Source: Manihot esculenta (taxonomy: Eukaryota > Streptophyta > Magnoliopsida > Malpighiales > Euphorbiaceae). From it: DNA of 64,000 bases. The notes beneath the pieces were generated by a model that saw only the letters and a list, made by a program, of their open reading frames with translations, did not search any database and had not been told where the DNA came from. The position numbers and the translations under genes are program-made. Below, one piece after another: positions 45,491-55,754 of the stretch. Positions within the stretch are counted from its first letter, which is position 1. The number at the start of each line of letters is the position of its first letter. Location: contig NC_035164.2 in NCBI RefSeq assembly GCF_001659605.2, forward strand, positions 2,947,586-3,011,585, given 5' to 3'.

Positions 45491-47791
45491 GATTTTGTAA
45501 CGACCCGAAAATCGGACCGCTACCGGCGCTAGGATCCGGGTCGACTTAAGGCCGCCGGGACCCGTAGCAAGCCTGACATGCATCCTGAAAACCTGCTTAA
45601 TCCCATACATGATCAACAACATACAAAAAAAATTAAAACTTTTCTTTCCATTCATATGCCAACTCAACCTGTGCATGCACTATAACATAATCATAACATT
45701 GATCCCTCAGTGGGATCTCATCAGTGCCCCCAATGGGTGACATAACATATGCTGAGTTGGTTTACATAAACATCATAAAAATCTCTACGATCATGTAATT
45801 AAAAAGGGATAACAATAATCTATGGTCAAGCACACTCTAACATCCATAAACATCACCTCATTACCTATCTATACTGATTGAGACATTACATTACGATTTG
45901 ATCATGTCCATTGCTAGCTATTACATAAGCATGACTTCTTTACTCTATCTGGACTCCCGCACTATACTGTACCTGCAAGCCTGGGGGTAAAGGGAGAGGG
46001 GTGAGCTAAAAGCCCAGTGAGTAGAACTATAAAACATATTAACACTATGCTCTATGAAATGCGTCATAACACAGACAATTCACATAAGGGTTGGGTGAAC
46101 TTGTCACCAATTAGTCCAAGCTAACTCTGTGCCAGGCCGTAGCATGGGGTCCTGGTCTTCCTGTCATACATACATTACTTACCATTGCCCCAGGGCCTCA
46201 TCTGGGCTCCTGGTCTTCGAGTCCCATAACCGTGCCAGGCCGTAGAATGGGGTCCTGGTCTTTCCTTACTCTGTGCCAGGCCGTAGAATGGGGTCCTGGT
46301 CTTCCTGTCATGGACTAATTGGGTCATCCAACATTCACCCACATCAACAACAATCGATGCAATGCAGCATATTCGTGAAAACTAATGCAATCATCCTATT
46401 GCATAATCATGATGCATGAAACATGATAAAACATTCAATTTAAAAGATTAAGTTTAGTTCCACTCACCTCTGGCTGACTCTGACAACACCGTAGCAGCTG
46501 AACTCACTGCTGGAGTCCTTGGTTCCTCGGGTCCGAACCTACACAGGTGGACTCAAATGAGGGACCAAACATACTAGAACATATCTCTAAACTACTCCCC
46601 AAAAACCCCCTAAAACATCATGAAACAACCATAAAAAAACATGCAAAGGAGGCCTGGACGGGGCACTTTCGGCGGCAGGTTCGGCGGCCGAAAGTCCCTC
46701 CAGAGCCGAGAGTCAGGCAGGTTCGGCGGCACCTTCGGCGGCCGAAACTCCCAGACAGAGACGAAACTCATGCATGTTCGGCGGCACTTTCGGCGGCCGA
46801 AACTGCCAGACAGAGACGAAAGTCTCCTTTCGGGGGCAAGCTTCGGCAGTCGAAAGGCTGCCTCCCCAGCCATGTTCGGCGGCCGAAAGTCCTTCGGCTG
46901 CCGAACCTGGTTTTTGCAAAAGGGCAGAAACTTGGCTCCCTTTGCACATTTCGCCTCCAAACCTTTCCAACATGCATCAAACCTATTCTACAACACACAA
47001 ACACAAGCATACATGTCCCTAGGGGCTTCAAACCATCATAAACCCCATCTACAACACATCAAGCATCCACATTGCTCAAGAACATACATTTATACCCGTA
47101 AACATAACCATAACCTAAACATGCATTCTACCCCATAGATCTACTTAAAACTTACTTTAAACATGCAATGAGCTTAAGATCGGCTCTTACCTCTTGAAGA
47201 TCGAGAGAGAGACGACCTAAACTCGAAGTTGGGAGAGCTTGAGTTCTTGAACCTCCAAGCTCCAAAACTTTGCTCAAATGCTCAAATCTTCAAAATAAAG
47301 TTAAAACAAATGAAAATCTTGAAAGATCTAGAGGAAAGACGCCAAAGATGGGTGAGGGGCGATGGAGACTCACCTTGGCCGAAAATGGGGAAAAAGCTCG
47401 CCCGTTTTCGGCTAAGGGACCCTTTTATAGTGGCTGGCCAGACCACGTTCGGGGGCTGAATGTGGCTCCGCATGCATGCCATGTTCGGCGGCCGAACTTG
47501 AGGTTCGGCGGCCGAACCTGGACTTCCCTCACTTATGCCTTCGGGGGCCTAAGGCTCACCCGAAACGCATGCATGTTCGGCGGCCGAACTTTGAGTTTCG
47601 GCGGCCGAACCTGAGCTTTCCTCCAAGGTTGTTTTTATTCAAAAACTCATTTTCTTTCATGCTTAAAACATAAAACACATTAAAACATTTTATAAAAACA
47701 TGGTTTTACCCTACTAGAGGCTTCCGACATCCGAGATTCTACCGGACGGTAGGAATTCCGATACCGGAGTCTAGCCGGGTATTACAGATTT
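45491..47791 (-). mobile_element. S2: solo LTR with target duplication GATTT
   Basis: The LTR occupies 45496-47786 (2291 bp), minus strand, flanked by GATTT at 45491-45495 and 47787-47791, inside X. Palindrome clusters at 46665-46905 and 47480-47610. Minisatellite of the CCAGGCCGTAG...GTCCTGGTC type at 46128-46300. Minus-strand TATAAAA at 47423-47429. Confidence 0.93.
47423..47429 (-). promoter_or_regulatory. TATA box of solo LTR S2
   Basis: TATAAAA on the minus strand in the block GGCCAGCCAC-TATAAAAGGG. Confidence 0.72.
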
Positions 47792-47806
47792 AGCCAGTTT
47801 CTGCGA

Positions 47807-47980
47807 GTGATATGGGCAAGTTACTGGCCCAATCACTTCTCTGCGTGTTTGGCTCCAGGCTTCTGTTTCTGCGGGTGATCTGGCCAAGTCATTGACCCAA
47901 TCAGTCTCCTGTGAGGTAGTTCAGGTTTCTGCTCAAGCTTGATCAAGGCAGTGATTTGGGCAAGTCACTGACCCAATCAC
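47807..47980. repeat. Tandem imperfect dyads in X
   Basis: Three copies of a 29-30 bp dyad, of the form GTGAT.TGGGC followed by GACCCAATCAC, at 47807-47836, 47875-47903 and 47951-47980. A degenerate relative lies at 45417-45460 on the other side of S2. Confidence 0.75.
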
Positions 47981-48128
47981 TTTTTCTGTCATTTTCTGCA
48001 CTTTTTCTCCATTTTTCCAATTTCTTCCTTTTCTGTAAAAACAAGGTAAAAGCCATAAGTTAAGCTAAAAAATGTGTAAATAAACAATAATAAAGATATA
48101 AAAAATGTGGCTAAATTATGCTTGATCA

Positions 48129-51093
48129 GTCAGTCTGGTCATAGGAGCTGCAATCTTAGAGATGTCCTGAACGAACCTCCTGTAGTAACCTGCCGAACCC
48201 AAAAAGCTCTTGATCTCTGTCACTGTAGTGGGTCTAGGCCAGTTAGCCACAACTTCTACCTTCTTGGGGTCCACTTCTATTCCATTTTCTGATACAACAT
48301 GCCCTAAGAAAGAAATGCTCCTCAACCAGAACTCACACTTGGAGAACTTGGCATACAAGCCGTGTTCCCTCAAAGTCGCAAGAATAACCTCAAATGATTG
48401 GCATGCTCCTCTGCATTCCTGGAATACACTAAGATATCATCTATGAAGAAAATAACAAAGTGATCCAGATACTGACTGAAAACTCTATTCATGAGGTCCA
48501 TGAATGCTGCAGGGGCATTGGTTAACCCGAACGGCATCACAAGGAACTCATAGTGCCCATATCTGGTTCTGAATGCCGTCTTCGGCACATCCTCTTCTCT
48601 TATTCTCAGCTGATAGTACCCGAATCTCAGATCTATCTTGGAGAAACAACCTGCTCCTGCTAGCTGGTCAAATAGATTGTCGATCCTTGGCAACAGGTAC
48701 TTATTCTTGGTAGTGACTTTGTTCAACTGCCTGTAGTCGATACAAAGTCTAAGGGATCCATCTTTCTTTTTCACAAATAGAACTGGAGCACCCCAAGGTA
48801 AGGTACTCGGTCGGATGAAGCCCTTATCTACCAGCTCTTGCAACTGCTTCTTAAGCTCCTTCAATTCTGCTGGTGCTATCCTGTAGGGAGGGATAGAGAT
48901 CGGTCTGGTTCCCGGCATCAATTCAATTTCAAACTCTATCTCCCTAGCAGGTGGTAAACCTGGCAGCTCGTCTAGGAAAACATCTAAAAACTCTCTGACC
49001 ACGGGCACTGAGGCGGGCTCTCTAACATGACTATCCAGCTCTTTCACATGAGCTAGAAAATCCTGACAACCCCTCATGAGCAACCTACGAGCCTGTAGGG
49101 CTGATATCAAACCTCTAGGTGTACCCCTCCTGTCTCCTCTGAAGACAACCTATGACCCATCCTGACCTCTGAACCTGACTACCTTGTCTCTACAGTCCAA
49201 GGTAGCACCATGGGTAGACAACCAATCCATCCCTAGAATGATGTCAAAATCTGTCAAATTTAGAACCACAAGGTCGGCTGGAAGGCATCTTCCCTCAATA
49301 AAAACTGGACAAAATCGGCAGACTGATTCTGCCACTGATGGGTCACACTTGGGTCCACTGACCCATAGGGGACACTCTAACCTAGAGACCATCAAACCTA
49401 ACCTCTCGACGGCTCTCGGAGCAACAAAAGAATGAGATGCACCAGGGTCCATTAAGGCATAAACATCTGAACAACCAATGATGAGATTACCTGACACCAC
49501 GGTGTTTGATGCATTTGCCTCCTGCTGTGTCATAGTGAAGATCTGTGCTGGAGCTGATGGACCTTCACCCCTGAAATCCGCTGAAGAAGAGGCTGCCCCT
49601 CTCCCTCTGCCTCTGCCACTGGCCTGAGTCGAGGCTGGAGCTACTGGCTGAGCCACACTACCAGAAGCTGTCTGCTGGGACTGCGCCATAAAAGCTGCCC
49701 TAGGACACTCCCGTGCCATGTGTCCCTCCTGCCCACATCTGAAGCAGGCTGTCGTCCCAAACCGACATACTCCCTTGTGCGGCTTCTCACACTTCATACA
49801 TGCTGCATTGTCTGCACCTGAGCTCGAGCCACTTCCTAATCCCAGACCTGACTTTATCTTGTTCCAGAACTTGTTATTCTTTGACTTCTTGGTGGTACTG
49901 CCCTAGCTCTTACTGCCTGAAGCTGCTGAACTCAAAGAAGAAGGGTCTAACTTTCCCCCACCTGGGGTCTTGGAACCAGAAGACTGTGCCACAGACTGTT
50001 TCACTTTCCCTTCAATTATTGCACTAGCCTCCATTCTCCGGGCCATATCCACTATGGCATGGAAACTCTCCCTCTCTGCTGACTGGATCAAGGAGGAATA
50101 CCTGGAATGAAGCCTCATGATATACCTCCTAGCCTTCTTCTGATCTGTGTCAAGATTTTGCCCGGCAAACGGCAACAGCTCCAAGAACCTATCTATGTAC
50201 TCATCTACACTCATCTCCTCTGTCTGCCTTAGCTGTTCGAACTCAATCATCTTCAACTCCCTTGAACTATCAGGGAAAGCCCATCCTGCAAACTCATTAG
50301 CAAACTCTTCCCATGATAAGCTATCCAACCTCGGGTTCACATAGGTTTTAAACCACTATCGGGCCTTCTTACATTTCAGTGTGAACCCAGCCATCTGAAT
50401 GGCTCTACTGTCATCTGCTTCTAACTCATCTGTTATCATCTTGACCGTCCTGAGGTACTCAAACGGGTCATCACCTGTTTCATACTTAGGAGCATCCAAC
50501 TTCAAATAGTCAGTCATCTTGACCTTGCTCCCTCCAGATGAGCTAGGTTTAGGTACTTGAGTTTCTGGGACCATAGGTTCTGCTGGGGGTGGAGGAGGTG
50601 CAACATCCCCTGGATTAGGGTTTGTTGTACCTGGATAAAAGGATGGGGGTGGGTACATAGGGTACTGTGAGTATAGTGGGTAGAAAGGTGGGTATGGCAT
50701 GTAAGAAGGATAAGGGTTAAAACTGGGGTAGTCCGATGTACCTCCCATCGAATACCCGGGATTCTGTGAAAAGGGTGGGTATTGGGGTGGTTGAAAAAAC
50801 CCTGAGGCCTGAGTGCCTCCCTGAGACTCTCCCATGCCCTCTTTCAACATGCTCACACCAAGACTGCCATCCCTCCTCTGATCCACATCCATATCATCCC
50901 CCACATCTTCTGACATTCCACCTTGAACTGCTCCTCTTCTGCTCATATCAAAAGACCTTCTAGGGTCCCTTGACACTCTCTCCCTGCTAGACCTGCAGGA
51001 CATTGCCCTAGGCAATGCAGGAGGACGGGCATCCGTGCCCTCGTCCTGAGGTGGTACTCCAGTCAATCGTGTAGATCGACGAGTTCCTCTCAT
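48129..51093 (-). pseudogene. gag: Element G: gag, protease and RT part
   Basis: Starts on the minus strand at ATG 51093-51091 (MRGTRRSTRLT), after an acceptor-like GTTTTTCAG. Seen: Pro/Tyr-rich Gag, gag domain, zinc knuckle [14 protein letters not shown] (near 49710-49750), protease DPGASHSF (near 49440), RT with FIDD (near 48440). Lesions: TAG at 50356-50358 (others have GAG Glu), TAG at 49903-49905 (others have Trp), TAG at 49150-49152 (others have GAG Glu), and a 2-nt loss near 48375 that shifts the frame. It continues across X into RNase H. Clearly dead. Confidence 0.92.
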
Positions 51094-51350
51094 CTTGCTT
51101 ACTGAAAAACAGCACACATCACATAAAACATTAGCATCATATGGTTCATGTAGAAACACATGAACTCGCATCACATACATCACATACACCGCATATTATC
51201 AATGCACATGCATAAAATCATGGCATTTTACATTATCATTCAAGACAGGACTCTACATCCTATCCTAGTGGACATGATTTTTCCTATTATGCTTGACCTT
51301 CTAGAACATCTATGAGCCCGACACACTATAGGTCCGACCATATGAACCTA

Positions 51351-51364
51351 GGGCTCTGATATCA
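51351..51364 (-). other. Primer binding site of element G (mutated)
   Basis: On the minus strand it reads TGATATCAGAGCCC where the intact sites have TGGTATCAGAGCCC. Confidence 0.82.
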
Positions 51365-51367
51365 ATC

Positions 51368-53567
51368 TGTAATGATCCGAAAATCAGACCGCTATCAGCG
51401 CTAGGATCTAGATCGGCATAAGGCCGCCGGGACCCATAGCAAGCCCAACATACATCCTGTATACCTGTTAAATTCCATACATGATCAAACATATACATAA
51501 AACATTAAACTTTTTCTTTCATTTACCAAGCTTAACCTGTGCATGCACAAACTCATAAACATAAAACTCCACACTGGAACCCTTATCAAATGCTCCAATG
51601 GGGCAACATATCATACAATAAGCTTGGTTTACACAAAACATCCATAAAACATTTTATAGATCATGTGAAAAAGGGATTAACAATACTCTAGGGCCAAGCA
51701 CAATTCTATCCTCAACACAATTCTTTACATTACATTACATTACTATACTTTACATTACAATGTCTTTCTCATGTCTACAGCTAGCTATTACATAAAATAT
51801 GACTTTACTCTTGATGACTCCCTGGTCTATCCCGTACCTGCAAACTTGGGGGATTAAGGGAAGGGGGTGAGCTACTAGAGCCCAGTGAGCAGAATAATAA
51901 AAATATTATATTAAAATTTCATGCTTTCATGAAATGCATTACATCACAAACAAATCACATCAAGGATGGACTTGTCACCAATAGCCCTCTACACATTCCA
52001 ATAGTGTCAGGGGCGTAGCATGGGCCTCACTGGTCTTTCTCTTACGTAACATAATATAACATTCCAACGTGCTAGGGGCGTAGCATGGGCCTCACTGGTC
52101 TTTCTCTTACACTATACCAGGGGCGTAGAATGGGCCTCACTGGTCATACATACCATACCATATCCTATCATATCATGTCATCATACGAGGGCTAATGGAT
52201 CATTCAACACCCATCCACATCAACATCATATTATGCAATGCAACATATTCGTGAATTCTAATGCAACAACCTAGTATATCTCATGGCATTCATGATGCGT
52301 GAATCATGCTAAAACTTTCATTATTTGCTTTGAAACATAAAGAGTCATTCTACTCACCTCAGGCTAGCTCTGAAAAGACACTGAAGCAGCTATCTCACTG
52401 CTGGGGTCCTCGGTTCCTCAGGTCCGAACCTACACAGGTGGACTCAAATGAGGGACCAAACATACATTAACATGACTCTAAATAACTCCCCAAAAACCCC
52501 CCTAAAATACCTTAAAACAATCATAGAAAACATGCAAAGGAAGGCTGAACAGGACACTTTCGACGGCAGGTTCGGCGGCCGAAAGTCCCTCAAGAGCCGA
52601 AACTCAGCCACTTTCGGCGGCACCTTCGGCGGCTGAAAGTGGTTCCAGAGCCGAAACTCATGCATGTTCGGCGGCACCTTTGGCGGCCGAAACTCCCTTC
52701 CAGAGCCGAAAGTCCACTTTCGGGGGCAGGGTTCGGCAGCCAAAAGCTTGCCTCCACAGGCAGGTTCGGCGGCCGAAAGTCCCTTCGGCTGCCGAACCTG
52801 AGTTCTTCCAAAGTGGCAGAACTCAGCCTCCACATGCACATTTGCCTCCCAAACCATTCCAACATGCATTTAGCTATTCTACAACATGCATACACAAGTA
52901 AATAAGCATATAGGGGTCTCAAACTAACCTAAACCCCAACACAAACATATAAAGCAACTCATACAACACATATTATCCAAAAAAACTCAACATTTAACCT
53001 AAACATGCATTTCTATCCCATAACCCCTCAAAACTTGTTTAAAACATACAAGAAAGGTAGGATCTAAGCTTACCTCTTGAAGATCGAGAGGAGAGACGAT
53101 CCTAACTTGGAGATGGGAGAAATCTAGCTCCTTGGGTCTCCAAGCTCCAAAACTTGATCTTAGCTTCAAAAATCTTCAAAACCAAGTTAAAACTTGAAAA
53201 ATTTGAGAAAAATCATCAAAATCGACCATGGGAGGGCATGGACTCACCTTTGGCCGGAAATGGGGAAGAAACTCGCCCATTTTCGGCCATGGGGCTTCTT
53301 ATAGGGGCTGGCCAGGCCACCTTCGGAAGCCTAAAGTGCCTCCAAAACTCATGCAAGTTCGGCGGCCGAACATGAGGTTCGGCGGCCGAACCTGGATTTC
53401 CCTCCATGTTCTTTTTCATTCAAAACTCAATTTCTTTCTTACTTAAAACCATAAAATACATGAAAACATTTTATAAAAACATGTTTTTACCCTTCTAGAG
53501 GTTTCCGACATCCGAGATTCCACCGGACGGTAGGAATTTCGATACCGGAGTTTAGCCGGGTATTACA
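51368..53567 (-). repeat. 5' LTR of element G
   Basis: 2200 bp, from the complement of TGTAATACCCGGCTAAAC (53567) to TCATTACA (51368). Clusters at 52555-52800 and 53360-53395; minisatellite at 52005-52150 with GGGGCGTAG.ATGGGCCTC units. The conserved exon-like block is near 52350-52430. Confidence 0.92.
53297..53303 (-). promoter_or_regulatory. TATA box of G 5' LTR
   Basis: TATAAGA on the minus strand next to GGCCAGCCCC, a weaker form of the family TATA. Confidence 0.6.
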
Positions 53568-53729
53568 ATGATAATTTCTTTGTTGGCTTAACTGAGATGA
53601 TAATTTCTTTGCTGAAACACCTTGTGTGGATGGGCTGCAAGATCTCAAACTTTCAGGCTTAATTAATGAGTAAGTTACATATTGGAATTCGTGATTGCTC
53701 TTAAAATTGTTGCTTCCTAGTGATATTGC

Positions 53730-54919
53730 TTGTGTGTTAAATATTCCTTTGAGTATCTCTAGACAGTTAAATAAATAGATATGGCATTACACACATAACG
53801 AGTTATATATGGATGAAAATTTGTAGTCAATTGTGTTAGGCTCATGGAAGGAACTTTGAAAACTACAGGTGCCACCAAAAGTGAAAAATTTTCTATGGCG
53901 GATTAGTGTAAGTATTATACCTACTAATGTCTCTAGCTCTAAAAGGAGTAAATATTACCACTGGGTGTAAGGTTTGTGGAATTGATGAAAATGATCTACA
54001 TGTCCTTCTTTATTGTCCTGTTGCAATTGGGTGTTGGAAGATCTTGGATTTTCTTATCCTAGATCAACATGTGCCTAATAGGTATATTTTGATTCAAGTT
54101 AAATTGAATTTATCTAATATCTCTTTACAGCGTAAGGATGTATGATGTTATGGAACCTTTGGAACAGGAGAAATGCCTATCTATGGTGCGATCAATACCC
54201 GATCCCTCATCCGATTGTTCGGGCAACATATGTTTGTTTATCTTCTTAGTTAAGTCTTCAATTTCCTACTGGTGGCTCTAATAGTAATCCTCAACATGCC
54301 ACAAATAGTCATTGGCAAGCACCTAGCATTGGAAGATTTAAATGCAATGTAAATACATGAGTAATTAATCGGTCTGAGATTATTAGGCATGATGCTATCT
54401 TATGTAATTCTTCTAAATTGTTTATTGCAGCTTTCTGATCATTTAAAAGGTAATGTTCAATTCAAAATGGCCGAAATATATAATTTGTGTAAATTTCTAC
54501 TGTAGCTTAAATCTTATAGTATTAATAATATGGATATTAAATTAGATTCGAAAGGTGTGGTTAATACTATATTATCTCAATAAGAGGATTTCTTTAAATT
54601 TAGTCAATTTATTTCTAATTGTGGGATTCTTTTAATACAACAATTCCATTGGACCTTTACCTGAATCTGAAAACAAACAAATATAGTTATTGATGTGCTA
54701 GGCAGATAGACTATTTCTTTTATTAGTCCTACCTATTGATTTATGTCTAAATTTTTTGAATAATATTTTATATTTTGATATTATTTTAAATTCTTTTACT
54801 TAATATTTTAAATTATAGATTAAACGTTCTGGAAAAACTACTGATCTAAATTAGTATGGATACTCAATATTAAGTTTTCACAGTATACGATCAATAAAAT
54901 TTTATATTAAAAAAAAAAA
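53730..54919 (+). pseudogene. LINE relic: RT C-terminus, zf-RVT and RNase H-like domain with poly(A) tail
   Basis: Translating across stops and one frameshift gives VPPKVKNFLWR (53870-53905), then the zinc-binding stretch GCKVCGIDENDLHVLLYCPVA (53960-54030, open at 53927-54145). Next come WNLWNRRNAY (near 54150), HWQAPSIGRFKCNV (near 54310) and SKGVVNTIL (near 54550). This order matches the 3' end of plant LINEs (zf-RVT followed by RVT_3 RNase H). AATAAA at 54893-54898 and an 11-A run at 54909-54919 mark its 3' end. In-frame stops (for example TGA near 53865) and a 1-nt shift near 53930 show it is long dead. Confidence 0.78.
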
Positions 54920-55440
54920 GAGATGAACCAGCATCACTCTTTCTTTATAAATCCTAGTCGAATTTCCACGTTTTATACGAGTATTTATGAAATTAAATTA
55001 ATAAATTATTTTTAATTAGTATTTTAATAATAAAATAATTTTTTTTCTTATATTTTACTGTTTATATTATAAAGATTTGAATATAAAATGAAATTATATA
55101 TAAAAATTGTAGATAATTCAATTAAATTAGAAGCATATCACTCTTGTATTAGATATTTTACAATTTCATTTTTATTTTTTTTAAAATTGCGTGCTTTTTA
55201 TTTTTTAGCATATTTTAAAGCTTAACTTTTTGTTTATTTTTTATTTTCATTAATATAAACAATTTAATATACAGAAAAAAAATTTATTAATATGTTTTTA
55301 AATTGTTCATGCATTGTACGGAAATTCAACTAATTTAGTAATAATAATTTAATAAAATGAGTATAAAGTTTTTTTTTTTGGGAAAAAAACATGAAAACTG
55401 AATACTAAATAAATCTAGTTAGGTTTTAAATGGCACTCTT
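54920..55440. other. AT-rich intergenic DNA upstream of the PITP gene
   Basis: Very A/T-rich sequence with homopolymer runs (for example T-runs near 55371). I see no coding frame, repeat boundary or clear promoter element. Confidence 0.6.
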
Positions 55441-55754
55441 TGAAAAATCAAAATGAGTTTCCACTTCTTGCGTCAACATTGAAGATTTTGAACCGGCCTT
55501 CTCCACTCTAGCCGTCTAGCGTGCGCCTTTGACCTGCTTCGCTATCAATCTCTTACGCGTTTTGCTTCATTCTCTCGATATTTTTGTAACTTCCTTTGGC
55601 CTTTTTTGATTTTTCATCGTCTTCTTCTCTCAGTTTCTCTACTTTCTGATCAATTCAGATATTCCAAGCTAGCTAACATCTGTCTTTCCTGTCTTAGCTC
55701 GTTTCCTTTATCTGCCATAGTAATAGTAATTGGATTGCTGATTGGTACAAGAGA
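55441..55754 (+). promoter_or_regulatory. Probable 5' flank and 5' UTR of the PITP gene
   Basis: Composition changes here from AT-rich to a more mixed, pyrimidine-rich sequence (55560-55660), typical of plant 5' UTRs. No convincing TATA box is visible. A W-box-like TTTGACC lies near 55527. A start near 55500-55600 is a guess. Confidence 0.4.

Larger units (their letters stand above)
44279..48128 (-). mobile_element. X: solo LTR of a different retrotransposon family, split by S2
   Basis: Bounded by TGATAAGC and GCTTGATCA, and flanked by GTCAG at 44274-44278 and 48129-48133. Without S2 and its duplication it is 1554 bp with no coding capacity. On the minus strand there is a TATA box (GCTATAAAAAGGGC near 45160-45172), and near the end a CCCTGTGGTTCGACCC motif (44352-44368 region) of the type I recall from Tat/Athila-like gypsy LTRs. 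Orientation is therefore inferred as minus. It lacks the GCC palindromes of the other LTRs. A short non-autonomous element (LARD/TRIM) is the alternative. Confidence 0.75.
38778..53567 (-). mobile_element. Element G: outermost, decayed minus-strand chromovirus with insertions
   Basis: From right to left: 5' LTR (51368-53567), primer site, gag, protease, RT, RNase H, integrase, chromodomain, polypurine tract and part of the 3' LTR (38778-39837). It is interrupted by S1, by X (with S2) and, in its 3' LTR, by the F-E-D-A-B-C stack. It has several stops and a frameshift, so it is the oldest chromovirus here. The right flank ATGAT (53568-53572) should be one copy of its target duplication. Confidence 0.9.

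Noticed and set aside
45287..45532. 81-codon plus-strand frame in X
   Set aside because: It crosses into the nested solo LTR S2 and has no family features.
1..53567. Envelope-like gene in the chromoviruses
   Set aside because: Each pol frame ends in the chromodomain and is followed within about 110 bp by the polypurine tract and LTR, leaving no room for another gene.
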